A DNA stretch of 31,580 bases from Planctomycetota bacterium (GCA_022614705.1 JAKEIB010000010.1:1-31580); one strand, 5' to 3'; numbered from the stretch's first letter, positions 7,562 through 16,238 are shown. Program-made: numbers and translations. Notes: generated from the sequence alone by a model not told the origin.

Positions 7562-7649
7562 GTAGCTGGGGTCTGTGACCTCGGCTTGTACTTTCGCCGG
7601 AGCCTGAGCCCCCACATGACGAACGGCCGGCCTCACAGAGGCCAGCTAC
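7562..7649. repeat. BIME-like paired hairpin, GTAG...CTAC, CTGTG-loop family
   Basis: GTAG-CT (7562-7567), hairpin GGGGT-CTGTG-ACCTC (7568-7582), spacer, hairpin GGCCT-CACAG-AGGCC (7629-7643), AG-CTAC (7644-7649). The loops CTGTG and CACAG are complementary, showing that the two halves are inverted copies. It lies between the QEGLA and ATP-grasp genes of one strand. Confidence 0.8.
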
Positions 7650-7656
7650 AATTACC

Positions 7657-9582
7657 CTACTTCTGCAGTAGCTCCATCAACTTCATCCCTTCACGCAATC
7701 GCTCAAGCTTTTCTTGTGCCTCAAGACTTTCCAAGTAGCGCGGCCGCAAAACGGGCGGTTTGATTACTTGCCGCTGGCTCAGCTCGAAGATCAGCGGCAG
7801 ATGGGCTGACGCCACCTTGCCCACGAATAGCGGCTCCAGGTCGCCGCCCTCGCGCAGGTATCGCAGGATTTGCAACAGGCCGCGCAGGTAGACGGCGTCT
7901 TTGGTGAGACCGCCGCCCCGATAGATTCGCATCGCGATCGTGTACGCAGTCCGCTTCGAAAATTCGTAGTTTCGGTCGAGTGTACGAAACGTGTCGACAA
8001 ACGATGCGCCGTCCAAAAGCTGCCGCGCCGCGACGACACGCGCCGCCAGAATCCGCATCCGCGCCCGGCTCAGGCCGCCGACAAGGTACTCGGAGAGCAC
8101 AGCCAACCCTTCCTGCAAACCGTCGTAACCCGCGAGGCCCACTTCCAATTGCTGGAATAGCTGATGGTGGCCGTTGTATCGCGTCACCAGGTGCGTTCCG
8201 ACTTCGTGCTGCAGCAGCGCTTCCACGCGTCGCCGCGGTACGCGAAACTTTCCGCCGATTAAGAGTTGGTCACCGGACACCATCAGGCCGGCGTACATGT
8301 CGTCGCGAACCGAAACCGTCGCACAGAAATCCGCGCATTGCTGTTGATAATAGCCCAACTCCTGCTGCGCGCGCTGAGCAAACTCCGTCGCGTCGAGCTG
8401 CTGCTTGACCGGCTCGTCGCGCGAGCGAGCCGGCACCTGGTCGAGTAGTTCGACGGCGTGATTCAGCAGCCAATCGGATACGCCGCCGTAAATTTGCAAG
8501 CTTTCAGGCAAGAAGCGGGGCGTATCCACGTCGGAGAGGAGCGTGATCTGTCGATCGAGCTCTTCCTGCTTCTGGCGAAACAGGTACGACAGCGTCGGGT
8601 CCTCGATTCGCTCGACCGGGATCAGGTACAGCTGCCGCTTCAACAGCGCCGGATCAATCGCCAGCGGCCGATAGAAGAACGTCGGCGGCTTGCCGAATCG
8701 CGCGCGGCGAAATTCGCGCCAGGCGGCTTCCGCGTTCACCGGCGTCGCCTGCAGCAGCAGATCGAACGAGCGGGCGATCTCCACCAACTGCCGATCGATG
8801 TCCAACACCGATTGCCCAACCGTCCGGCCCCCCAACGCATGATAATGGGGTGTCCGAAGCGACGTTCGCTTGTGCGAAAAAGCAAAGTACGCCTGCTCGA
8901 GCGCGCTGTGTACGTGGTGACGAATCGACCGCAGCACGGCCGGGTACAACTCGTGCGTCGCTTCGTTTCGATACACGGGCCGCGCCACGACGCCCAATGA
9001 GAAACAGTTCCATTCTTTGAGCTCGCTCATCCGCAGAAGCGGCTTGCGGCCGGACGGCGCCATTTCTCGGTACGGTCCGAGGACGACGCGCGTGCCGCCG
9101 AAGGGCAGCATGTCCTTGCCCAACGACTTCGAGAGCGCCTCGATCGTGGAGCGTGGAATTCGCGACGAGGGGGCGGCAATTTCAAAGCGCGGCCGAACCG
9201 CATCGGAATCGCCGTTAAGTTGAATCGCCGATTCGTGTGCCTCCTCGATCGGAGCGGACCAGGTTTCAATTAGCAGAAAACTGCCGAAGTGATCCGCCAG
9301 ATTCTGGACGACCGCGCGCAGTAAGTGCAACGCCTTACTCGCCGCGCGCGGCTCGGCAGGAATGATCATGTAGCACGCTTCGCAGGTGACCAGCTCCTCC
9401 GTGCCGTTGTCGTCCGCGTCGTTGGCCGTGCGCCGATAGACGCACACAAACGGCAGCCGGCGATCGAGATGCAGCCGTCCGCCGCCGGGTAACTCGAGCC
9501 GCACCGGCCGCTCGCCGTTTAGCTCGGCGATGACCCGCGCCGCCAAGCTCGATCCGCTCGGTTTTGGCGACGAGGTGCTCAC
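7657..9582 (-). CDS. QEGLA-motif (DUF1704) metallopeptidase-like protein
   Basis: A 641-residue protein of the 'flavohemoglobin expression-modulating QEGLA motif' family, related to the eukaryotic MATCAP tyrosine carboxypeptidases. The zincin motif H459-E-V-G-T-H464 and the diagnostic LQEGLA segment (Q490-E491) are both intact, so an active zinc peptidase is likely. The N-terminal 200 residues form a separate domain typical of the longer bacterial members. The start is GTG at 9582, whose bases overlap the upstream amidohydrolase stop codon (GTGA), indicating translational coupling; a longer reading from 9681 would lie wholly inside that gene. Role by context: release of a C-terminal residue or of an amide-linked tag attached by the downstream ATP-grasp ligase. 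This is inference; no bacterial substrate can be read from the sequence. Confidence 0.9.
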   Translation of the reverse strand: MSTSSPKPSGSSLAARVIAELNGERPVRLELPGGGRLHLDRRLPFVCVYRRTANDADDNGTEELVTCEACYMIIPAEPRAASKALHLLRAVVQNLADHFGSFLLIETWSAPIEEAHESAIQLNGDSDAVRPRFEIAAPSSRIPRSTIEALSKSLGKDMLPFGGTRVVLGPYREMAPSGRKPLLRMSELKEWNCFSLGVVARPVYRNEATHELYPAVLRSIRHHVHSALEQAYFAFSHKRTSLRTPHYHALGGRTVGQSVLDIDRQLVEIARSFDLLLQATPVNAEAAWREFRRARFGKPPTFFYRPLAIDPALLKRQLYLIPVERIEDPTLSYLFRQKQEELDRQITLLSDVDTPRFLPESLQIYGGVSDWLLNHAVELLDQVPARSRDEPVKQQLDATEFAQRAQQELGYYQQQCADFCATVSVRDDMYAGLMVSGDQLLIGGKFRVPRRRVEALLQHEVGTHLVTRYNGHHQLFQQLEVGLAGYDGLQEGLAVLSEYLVGGLSRARMRILAARVVAARQLLDGASFVDTFRTLDRNYEFSKRTAYTIAMRIYRGGGLTKDAVYLRGLLQILRYLREGGDLEPLFVGKVASAHLPLIFELSQRQVIKPPVLRPRYLESLEAQEKLERLREGMKLMELLQK

Positions 9583-10364
9583 GGTTTGCGGTTCTCCAGC
9601 TCGCCGCGCACGCCATCGGCGGCGCGGCCGAGCGCGGCGTGCAGCGCTGCATGTTGTCGGGCATCCAGTTCGCCGGTCCACTCGTCCATAAAGAACTTCT
9701 TCACCTCAATGGCCAGCGCGCACACGGTTTCAGGAAAATTCTGGTGAATCCAACCCGGCAAGTGGCCGCCGAAGAACTTCACGTTCTCGCGCACATCGAG
9801 CCGCCGGCCAAAATAATCGTATCCGCGCATCTCTGCCAGCCAACGCTCGACGATCGGCGCCCATCGGCCGCGTGGCATCGACCCGGTGCCCAAGTTGATC
9901 TCCGGATTCGACGCCGCATCGCTCGTCGGGCCGCCTCGGCCATCCCTTATATGATTGTAGCTGTGCAGATCGAAGACGACGACGCGCCCATGCCGTGCCA
10001 CGAGCTGCTCCAGCAACTGCCGCAATTGAGCGTAAAAATCGTCGTATGCCCGTAGCGAACGCTCCACCATTTCTTGGGGAGGCGAGCATTTCCACACATC
10101 CATACCCCAAGCATCGGCCGGCACAATGTACACGGCCTTCTCCCGCGGCCGATTCAAATCCAGCTCAAACCGCGAGCGGCGCACCACGATTCGCGTCGAC
10201 GCGATCGAAGTCCACGCGCTCGTGTACGGATCCTCCTCGTAAAGTCGCTCAGCGTCCGTCAGTCGTAGATATTCGGCAACATCCGGTCGCACATCGTGAC
10301 CATCGTGAACGGCGCAGGCCACGAGCGGACCATCGCCGAATTCAGTTTGCCAAATCGGATTCAT
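9579..10364 (-). CDS. N-formylglutamate amidohydrolase family protein
   Basis: A 261-residue protein starting at ATG 10364 (MNPIWQTEFGDGPLVACAVHDGH). The longer frame from 10601 runs through a repeat and shows no homology-like sequence. The family features visible are the early HDGHDVR segment (His20, His23), EEDPYTSAW near residue 42, and the central VVVFDLHSYNH strand, then IEVKKFFMDE near the C-terminus, which fits the zinc-dependent fold of PF05013. The textbook enzyme cleaves N-formylglutamate in histidine breakdown. Here there are no hut genes nearby, and the GTGA coupling to a QEGLA peptidase plus the downstream ATP-grasp gene suggest cleavage of a different acyl- or glutamyl-amide. 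Founding gene of a minus-strand operon. Confidence 0.85.
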   Translation of the reverse strand: MNPIWQTEFGDGPLVACAVHDGHDVRPDVAEYLRLTDAERLYEEDPYTSAWTSIASTRIVVRRSRFELDLNRPREKAVYIVPADAWGMDVWKCSPPQEMVERSLRAYDDFYAQLRQLLEQLVARHGRVVVFDLHSYNHIRDGRGGPTSDAASNPEINLGTGSMPRGRWAPIVERWLAEMRGYDYFGRRLDVRENVKFFGGHLPGWIHQNFPETVCALAIEVKKFFMDEWTGELDARQHAALHAALGRAADGVRGELENRKP

Positions 10365-10420
10365 TTGTTGGGCAGCAGAACCGAAAGCAGTCACTCCGAC
10401 GTCCGCCGAGGGGACCGGCC

Positions 10421-10447
10421 AGATTCCTCGGAAGACCTCGGAATGAC
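10421..10447. repeat. Dispersed AGATTC...GAATGAC repeat, second copy
   Basis: AGATTCCTCGG-AAGA-CCTCGGAATGAC is similar in both ends to the element at 4579-4609. The stem ATTCC/GGAAT replaces ATTCT/AGAAT, a compensated change. Confidence 0.55.
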
Positions 10448-10677
10448 AGCAAAGGAATTCCCCGACAACCCCGGATCGTATCAATGTTGCACGTAGCCTG
10501 GGTCGAGTCCCCCCCGCATCGTCTCCGCGACGATTTCGGTGCAACTGCCTTACCAGGCAGAACGAAAAAGATGAGGTGCCGCCATGAATGACGGCAGCCA
10601 TCGCGATGGACGGACAAGTAGGATACTAGCTAGCCGACTCGCGTCAGGCAACTAAAGCGTTTTTTCAGATTGCTGTG

Positions 10678-10765
10678 CGGGGTGGCTGGGATGGAGAGTG
10701 CCCGCCGCGGCGGACGACCCCCAGCACCGCTGGGGGCTCCCTGCGGTCGACCCCAGCCACCCGTG
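10678..10765. repeat. Palindromic element with GGGTGGCTGG/CCAGCCACCC ends
   Basis: The outer arms GGGTGGCTGG and CCAGCCACCC are complementary. They enclose a GCCGCGGCGG block and a hairpin CCCCCAGC-ACC-GCTGGGGG. It is non-coding and lies downstream of the BON gene. Confidence 0.7.
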
Positions 10766-10926
10766 AAAACACTGGATAACGTCTATCTTAAAACGCTCGA
10801 GCCGGACCGCCGAGAGGAGGCGCTGTCCACGGACGCGCCCACGCTAACTGCTGAGAATATAGTCGAGCGATGCCCACGTTCTTGGCATCAAAGACGCCGT
10901 CAGACGATTTGACGAGGCGTACCGCC

Positions 10927-11205
10927 TTAGTTGCAAACGCTGCTCACGCCCTCAGCGCTCACCACGTCGATCTGGTTATAGATATGCTGCACGCCGGGCA
11001 CGTGCCGCACGGCTTCTTGCACCAACTGCTTCAGATAAAACGTCGGCAGCCGACCGGTGAGAACAAGGTTTCGGCCCTGGTGCGCGATACAAACACCGTT
11101 AATTCGGCCGCGAAAATGAGGGTGATTTTCCAAGTAGTGCCGTGCCGCGGCACTCAGATCGTTGCGTGCCTGAGTCGAGGGACGTTCCGCTAGGGCTGCT
11201 TGCAT
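10927..11205 (-). CDS. BON-domain protein
   Basis: A small 92-residue protein. The start is ATG 11205, because GGAGG lies nine bases upstream; a longer frame from 11304 has no such site. The domain, about residues 20-85, shows the BON pattern: LSAAARHYLENHPHF, a strand with 'G...V..V' spacing (NLVLTGRLPTFYLKQLVQEAV), and a closing VPGVQHIYNQIDVV segment. BON domains bind phospholipid or peptidoglycan-associated ligands and occur in osmotic-shock proteins such as OsmY. No signal peptide is evident, so location is uncertain. It is divergent from mgtE. Confidence 0.8.
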   Translation of the reverse strand: MQAALAERPSTQARNDLSAAARHYLENHPHFRGRINGVCIAHQGRNLVLTGRLPTFYLKQLVQEAVRHVPGVQHIYNQIDVVSAEGVSSVCN

Positions 11206-11601
11206 TTCGCTATTCCTCCGGCACAATACCCCGCCTATAATTACAGCTTTCCTTGGAAAGATGGGCGGCTGGAGTTGCCTGGATAATCCGTGCCCCAATC
11301 GCACTCGGTCTTATTGTCGCTGAGAAGCCGTATTGAAGCGAAGTATTTCAGCAACCCGTATGCCAAACCACATCGCCGGCCAAACTGCTCGGTCCGTCGC
11401 GGCGAGTTCCGTCGTTGAATCGGCCGAATCGAGTCGGTCCATCACTTATCGGCTATCGGCGGCCCGTCCTCCACTTGCACTGATTCCGAAAAAGCCGTAC
11501 GCCTTTTGATTGACCAAGGTTCATCGTGGCGGAACTTGTGCCATTTCCCTTGGAAAGTCGGACGGTGCCGCGTGCCGCCGCGAGATATCAGAAAGCCCTC
11601 G
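11206..11601. other. Divergent BON/mgtE intergenic region with a candidate -10 box
   Basis: A perfect TATAAT on the plus strand at 11236-11241 would give the mgtE mRNA a leader of about 350 bases, but the -35 is poor. TTCCTTGGAAAG near 11250 and TCCCTTGGAAAG near 11549 are two similar short palindromes in the leader. No M-box (ykoK) Mg2+ riboswitch core could be recognised. Nothing else is evident. Confidence 0.35.
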
Positions 11602-12969
11602 ATGCCCGACAAATCGTCCCGCCAATCGATCGACGACTTGCAATCAGCGCTGGCATCCAGCGACTCACAAGCGATCGTCGACTTCCTTGATTCGGCCGAG
11701 CCTGCCGAAGCCGTCCACGCCATTTCACACCTGAGCGAGGCCGACCAGTCCCGCCTGCTCAAATCGCTTTCCTGGGAAGAGGCCGCCGATCTGGTGGACG
11801 ACCTGCCGGAAGAGCAGGCCGCGCGAATGATCGAGCGCCTCACGGTCGACGAAGCGGCCGCGATCGTCAGCGAAATGCCGAGCAACGAACGGGCCGACGT
11901 CATCGCCCGCCTGCCCGAGCTCGAAGCGTCCGCGATCCTCGACGCGATGCCGCTCGCTTATTCGCGCGCGGCGCGCCGGCTGATGTCGTACCCGGCCGAC
12001 TCGGCCGGCGGCCTGATGATCACCGAATACCTGTCGTATCACGAGCATCAAACGATCGGCGATGTGCTCGACGATCTCCGCATTCACGCCGATCGCTATC
12101 GAAGATACGACGTACAATACGCCTACGTGGTTGCCGACGGCGGCAAACTGGTCGGCGTCTTGCGACTGCGCGATTTGCTGTTGTCCGCGCCGGATGACCG
12201 TTTGTCGGCGGCGATGATCCGTGAACCGCTAAGTGTGTGCGACACGGCGCAACTCGAAGTGTTGGAGCGGTTTTTTGGCCGGCACACGCTGTTCGGCGTG
12301 CCGGCGGTCGACGACGACGGTCGGCTAGTTGGCGTGGTGCGTAGTACCGACGTAGAGCAGGCCGCCGCCGAGCGATCGAGCCGCAGCTTTTTGAAAATCA
12401 TGGGCATCGTCGGCGGCGACGAGCTCCGCTCGATGCCGCTGCGGATCCGCAGCATGAGACGCTTGAGTTGGTTGAGCGTCAACATCCTGCTTAACATCGT
12501 CGCGGCGAGCGTGATTGCGTTCCATCAGGACACGCTCGCGGCCGTGATCGCGCTGGCCGTGTTTCTGCCGATCATCTCCGATATGAGCGGTTGCTCGGGC
12601 AACCAGGCCGTTGCCGTGACCATGCGCGAGCTGGCGCTCGGCTTCATCAATCCTTCCGACTTATGGCGCGTGTTAGGCAAAGAGGCGGCCGTCGGCGTAA
12701 TCAACGGACTGGCTTTGGGCGTATTGCTCGGCTTGGTCGGCTGGCTGTGGCAGGGCAATGTGATGCTCGGCGTCGTCGTCGCTGCCGCGCTGGCGATCAA
12801 CACGCTGGTCGCCGTTTGCTTCGGCGGCTCGATTCCACTGGTCCTTCGCGCGCTAGGCCAAGACCCGGCCCTTGCTTCGGGTCCGATTCTCACCACCATC
12901 ACCGACATGTCCGGCTTCTTCCTGGTGTTAACCCTCGCCGGCGCGGTGTTGCCGTATTTGACGTCCTGA
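11602..12969 (+). CDS. mgtE: MgtE magnesium transporter
   Basis: A 455-residue protein. ATG 11602 (MPDKSSRQSIDDLQSAL) gives the usual MgtE length; in-frame starts upstream at 11506 and 11572 are possible but poorly supported. Residues about 1-125 form the MgtE N domain of helical repeats (WEEAADLVDDLPEEQAARM), followed by two CBS domains (about 130-265), including VPAVDDDGRLVGVVRSTDV, a plug helix, and five C-terminal membrane helices. Signature segments present include SDMSGCSGNQAVAV in the pore helix and ITDMSGFFLVLTLA at the end. The CBS and N domains sense cytosolic Mg2+ and gate the channel. Together with CorA at 19078-20229 this gives two Mg2+ uptake systems in the window. Confidence 0.92.
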   Translation: MPDKSSRQSIDDLQSALASSDSQAIVDFLDSAEPAEAVHAISHLSEADQSRLLKSLSWEEAADLVDDLPEEQAARMIERLTVDEAAAIVSEMPSNERADVIARLPELEASAILDAMPLAYSRAARRLMSYPADSAGGLMITEYLSYHEHQTIGDVLDDLRIHADRYRRYDVQYAYVVADGGKLVGVLRLRDLLLSAPDDRLSAAMIREPLSVCDTAQLEVLERFFGRHTLFGVPAVDDDGRLVGVVRSTDVEQAAAERSSRSFLKIMGIVGGDELRSMPLRIRSMRRLSWLSVNILLNIVAASVIAFHQDTLAAVIALAVFLPIISDMSGCSGNQAVAVTMRELALGFINPSDLWRVLGKEAAVGVINGLALGVLLGLVGWLWQGNVMLGVVVAAALAINTLVAVCFGGSIPLVLRALGQDPALASGPILTTITDMSGFFLVLTLAGAVLPYLTS

Positions 12970-12987
12970 CAGCCGTGCTTGATTGAT

Positions 12988-13059
12988 TAGCCGCGACCCC
13001 AACGGGTCGCAGGCATAAGGGATCACCCCGATTCCGGCGACCCGTTGGGGTCGCGGCTA
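12988..13059. terminator. 22-bp perfect inverted repeat, REP-like
   Basis: TAGCCGCGACCCCAACGGGT (first 20 bases of the 22-base arm at 12988-13009) is exactly complementary to 13038-13059. Each arm is also a hairpin (GCGACCC-CAAC-GGGTCGC type). The tetranucleotide feet here are TTAG/ATAG instead of GTAG. It separates the convergent mgtE and MscS-type genes and can serve as a two-way terminator. Confidence 0.75.
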
Positions 13060-13078
13060 TTGGCCAACGAGTGCGCGT

Positions 13079-15379
13079 TCACGCCGCGAACGAGGCACCG
13101 CCGCGCTTGTTGTGGTTTTTGACGTACGCCGTTTTCGAGGGGAACGCGAACTCGACGCCGAGCCTATCGAGCTCGTCCATGATGCGGTAGTTCACCCGTT
13201 CGCAGTGATCCTGGTACGCCCAGGAGTCGACGGGCGCGTACCAATACACGACCTGGATGTTGAGGCTTTCCGCGAGGTAGTCGGTGAAATGCACGCGCGG
13301 CGGAAACTCCTCGAAACCGACAATCGGATGGATCCGCTCGCGAATCTCCTTTTCCTCCAACACGTCGCGAATTGCCTGCACGGCCGCGGCGACCATCTCG
13401 CGCGTCGTGTTGTACGTGATTTGAATGTTCATCATCCGGCGGATCGTCCGCCGGCGATCGACGTTCTCGATCGATTCGTTGACGAGCGTCGAATTGGGGA
13501 TCGTCACCAGGTGATCGGCCTGCGTGCGCAGCTTCGTGCAGCGGAAGCCGACGTCCTCCACCACGCCGTCGAAGTTGCCGAACGTGATCCGCTCGCCCAG
13601 CCGAACCGGCCGCTCCGCCAGCATGATCAGGCCGCCGATGAAGTTGTTAATTAGTGCCTGGCTGCCGAAACCGACACCAATCGCCAGCGCACCGCCGAGG
13701 ATTGTAAATGCCGTGAGCGGTATCCCGACGGTGCGAAGCGCGTGCAGCACGACAATCGCCAGCATCAGGTAGAACACCAGCGTGCGAATGGCAGCCGTCG
13801 CGTCCTTGCTGAGCCGAAATCGTTTCAGCAGGCGTAGCGCGAACAACCCCGACAAGAATCGCGACGTGATCCAACCGCTCATGAAAATCGCGACGCCCGT
13901 CACGATCTTTTGCACTGTGATCGGCCTTTCACCGTTGATGGTGGCGAGTTCGAACTTCCAAATCATTTCAGCCCGATGCCACGCGCTGTAGGCCAGGTTC
14001 TTTGCGGACAGCGTTTCGACCCCCAGACCGATTTCGTCGAGCAGCTTTTCATGCACACGGCGGCTCGATTCGATCATCACTAGATTTCGTTCGTGGATGC
14101 GCAGCGTCAGCTCGAGCTGATACTGTTGCCTGTTAAGCGCTGATTGCAAAGCTTCGGGTGCGTTCGCCGCTGCTTCCAACTTCTTCGTAACGCCGGTCAG
14201 CGAGCTGCGCAGATCGCGCATCCGCAGGATTTCCATCCGCAGGTCCTCGGCCAAGCCACCGAGAATTCCCTTGGTGTCCTTTTGCAGGGTTTTCAGTTTC
14301 TCCCACAGTTCGCGATCGGGATCGTTCGTTTTCGCCGTAGAAATCTTGTATCGGTAGCTCCAAGCCACCCGCAGCTGAGCAAGCCGCTGCAAACGCTGCG
14401 TCAGGCAGTCGATTTCGTCTGTCAGCTTTTCGCGAGCCCGCCGCTCAGCCTCCAGCTTTTCCGTGGCAATTGCGCGGTCGCCTGCTGCCGCATTGTATCC
14501 CTCTTGGGCCTCGCGGAGCTGGATGTTGATCTTTTGCAGCCTCGATTGTGCCGTCTGCAACAGCTTGTTAGCAGCATCTTCTTTCGTGCGGATTTCCTCG
14601 ATTTGTCGTTGATAGTCGGCTTCGGTCACCACGATCAGCGGGCTCATGCGCGCGACCTGGTCCTTACGAACTTGCACAACCAGCGTTTGAACCTCATGGG
14701 CTAGCCGATCTCGTTCAAGTTCTCGCTTACGCAAGTTAAGCGTATCGGTCGCGAGCAGGGCATTCAGCCGCGCTTGATCCGCGGCAACGGCTAGTTCCGC
14801 ATAGTTTGGCTGGTCTTTCGACGAGTCACGCGTGTCCAGAGTCTGCCGCCGCTTCACCTCGCTTTCGTCGAGCCAAGTACGAGCTTTCTCGACGCCCGAC
14901 TTCGTAGCCGCCAGCTTGTCGCTGACGAGGTTCAATCGCGCTTCCTCGGCGGCAAGCTCGTCTTTGAGCTGATCAAGCTCGGCGAATGTGTACTCCGACA
15001 AATTCTCGCTCGGTGCGATCGACTTTTGCTGCGCTTCTAATTCGGCCCTTCGCGTCCCGAGGTCCTTAATCTGTTGCTCGACGGCTTCCTGCTGCGTAAG
15101 CACAGCCTCGCGCGTTTGATAAAACGCCACCTCGTGCGCCGCCGCGCTGTCGGCCGCGCCGCCCGCTTCGAGTTTGCGCAGCGCCACTTGCAGATGCTCG
15201 GCATTCTCCGCCCGCACGGCCGCCGCCGGAGCGGCCGCGGCTTCCGGCTCAACGGGCGCGCCGGTAAGAGATGGGTTGATCAGCTGTGGCTGCCCGATGG
15301 CCTCATCGAAGCTTATGAAAAGAAACGTCGCCGCGATAAGCGCGAAATCAACGTGTCTGAGTCGCCGCAAACCGAACAT
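13079..15379 (-). CDS. MscS-type mechanosensitive channel with a large periplasmic coiled coil
   Basis: A 766-residue protein. A signal peptide (FALIAATFLFISFDEAIGQ) is followed by about 440 residues of Glu/Arg/Gln-rich coiled coil, then membrane helices and the MscS core near residues 560-650. The pore helix is recognisable from GGALAIGVGFGSQALINNFI, followed by GLIMLAERPVRLGERITFG and the beta domain VVEDVGFRCTKLRT...TIPNS. The C-terminal cytosolic vestibule is complete (to VEFAFPSKTAYV). Length and layout recall MscK/MscM-like channels but with fewer membrane spans. MscS channels release solutes on osmotic downshock. GAGAGG is about six bases before the ATG. It lies next to the second ATP-grasp module. 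Confidence 0.92.
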   Translation of the reverse strand: MFGLRRLRHVDFALIAATFLFISFDEAIGQPQLINPSLTGAPVEPEAAAAPAAAVRAENAEHLQVALRKLEAGGAADSAAAHEVAFYQTREAVLTQQEAVEQQIKDLGTRRAELEAQQKSIAPSENLSEYTFAELDQLKDELAAEEARLNLVSDKLAATKSGVEKARTWLDESEVKRRQTLDTRDSSKDQPNYAELAVAADQARLNALLATDTLNLRKRELERDRLAHEVQTLVVQVRKDQVARMSPLIVVTEADYQRQIEEIRTKEDAANKLLQTAQSRLQKINIQLREAQEGYNAAAGDRAIATEKLEAERRAREKLTDEIDCLTQRLQRLAQLRVAWSYRYKISTAKTNDPDRELWEKLKTLQKDTKGILGGLAEDLRMEILRMRDLRSSLTGVTKKLEAAANAPEALQSALNRQQYQLELTLRIHERNLVMIESSRRVHEKLLDEIGLGVETLSAKNLAYSAWHRAEMIWKFELATINGERPITVQKIVTGVAIFMSGWITSRFLSGLFALRLLKRFRLSKDATAAIRTLVFYLMLAIVVLHALRTVGIPLTAFTILGGALAIGVGFGSQALINNFIGGLIMLAERPVRLGERITFGNFDGVVEDVGFRCTKLRTQADHLVTIPNSTLVNESIENVDRRRTIRRMMNIQITYNTTREMVAAAVQAIRDVLEEKEIRERIHPIVGFEEFPPRVHFTDYLAESLNIQVVYWYAPVDSWAYQDHCERVNYRIMDELDRLGVEFAFPSKTAYVKNHNKRGGASFAA

Positions 15380-15409
15380 GACGCCCTCTCTTCCTTGATC
15401 AGGTCGCGC

Positions 15410-15504
15410 GTAGGTCAGGCTTTCCAGTCTGACGTCCGTACGTCAGGCTTTCCTGCCCGACACTTCTTAGCCGTGTAGATGTCAGCCTAGAAAGGCTAAC
15501 CTAC
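15410..15504. repeat. BIME-like element with three GTCAGGC hairpins, GTAG...CTAC
   Basis: GTAG at 15410-15413, then hairpins GTCAGGCT-TTCC-AGTCTGAC and GTCAGGC-TTTCCT-GCCCGAC in direct orientation, and an inverted hairpin GTCAGCCT-AGAA-AGGCTAAC abutting CTAC at 15501-15504. It is related to the element at 19024-19081. It lies upstream of the MscS-type gene. Confidence 0.8.
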
Positions 15505-15608
15505 GGGAGTGTCGTAAGTATCTCGATTTCGCCGCCCCGGTCAACTTTAGTATCAACGCTAGCGGCGGCATCCGGCGAACACGTCGATGCTAGCAGCCTA
15601 GGAAACAC

Positions 15609-15668
15609 GTAGGCGAGTTTCTCCGAAACTCGTCCACTGCGGCGGACGTCTCGGAGAGACGCGGCTAC
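15609..15668. repeat. BIME-like paired hairpin, GTAG...CTAC, CTCCG-loop family
   Basis: GTAG at 15609-15612, hairpin CGAGTTT-CTCCG-AAACTCG (15614-15632), a GTCC/GGAC central stem, hairpin CGTCT-CGGAG-AGACG (15647-15661), CGG-CTAC at 15662-15668. The loops are identical to those at 4172-4225 and 29457-29508, with different but self-complementary stems. Confidence 0.85.
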
Positions 15669-15677
15669 GTGGAAGTC

Positions 15678-16238
15678 TCAGTCCTTCTTCGCCACGTCCA
15701 CCAAAAAATCGCCGCGCAGGAAATTGCGACCGATGAGAAGCGGAAACTCCATGTCCGTGCGATCGTTGAGCGTGACCAGCACCTGTTTGCGAAAATCCTT
15801 CCAGCGCAACGTGAGCCGCACTTTGTAACGATGATCGTATTCGCCGCTCTTCAGCGACGAAGACTTAACCCGCACCGCCTTGGCGATGGTTGCCTCGATC
15901 CACTCCGTCTTACCTTTTGCGTCTTTGAGTAAGATGCGTGCGCGCTTGCCGACGTTTCGCACACGCGAGTTCGATTCGCCCTTGATTTCGATCTTCTCGA
16001 CGTGGAGCGAGCACGACTGGGCGCCGGTATCGATGCGCGCCGGGAACGAAAGCCCAGACTCGGTTTCAGTGATTGTGGCGGTAGCCCCGATAATGTGCTT
16101 GGAATTCGCGAACACGCTTTCGCCCCACGCGGAAAGAGCAATCCACACAGCCATTGGCAACGCAAGCCAATCGGCGCGACGAATTCGTCCCGGGCACGGC
16201 CCGCCTCGAGCGAAACGAGATAAGACCCCAAAAAACAT
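15678..16238 (-). CDS. Retropepsin-like aspartic protease, partner of the UUP1/ATP-grasp pair
   Basis: A 186-residue exported protein of the same family and layout as the product of 3481-4050. It has an N-terminal hydrophobic segment (WLALPMAVWIALSAWG), then the PF05618-type domain with the catalytic PARIDTGAQSCSLHV and the terminal VTLNDRTDMEFPLLIGRNFL. Both copies share a 'W[VI]EA.I...V.V' segment and a 'HRYKVRL.LR' strand. GGGGAG lies nine bases before ATG 16238. It is divergent from the transglutaminase-like/ATP-grasp operon across 216 bases, whereas in many bacteria these three families are co-directional. A proteolytic function for this bacterial family is likely from the DTG motif, but the substrate is unknown. 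Confidence 0.87.
   Translation of the reverse strand: MFFGVLSRFARGGPCPGRIRRADWLALPMAVWIALSAWGESVFANSKHIIGATATITETESGLSFPARIDTGAQSCSLHVEKIEIKGESNSRVRNVGKRARILLKDAKGKTEWIEATIAKAVRVKSSSLKSGEYDHRYKVRLTLRWKDFRKQVLVTLNDRTDMEFPLLIGRNFLRGDFLVDVAKKD

Larger units (their letters stand above)
10365..10926. other. Intergenic region rich in repeats, no gene seen
   Basis: This 560-base stretch holds a dispersed repeat at 10421-10447 and a palindromic element at about 10678-10765. Other open frames cross these repeats and look random. The promoter for the amidohydrolase operon should be here, but no convincing -35/-10 pair is visible. Confidence 0.5.

Noticed and set aside
9583..9681. 33-residue N-terminal extension of the QEGLA protein
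   Set aside because: It lies wholly inside the upstream gene and is Arg/Ala-rich; GTG 9582 gives a GTGA coupled start.
10365..10601. 79-residue N-terminal extension of the amidohydrolase
   Set aside because: It passes through a repeat found elsewhere in the window and has no family similarity; ATG 10364 begins the domain.
11206..11601. M-box (ykoK) magnesium riboswitch before mgtE
   Set aside because: The conserved core sequences of the M-box were not found in this leader.
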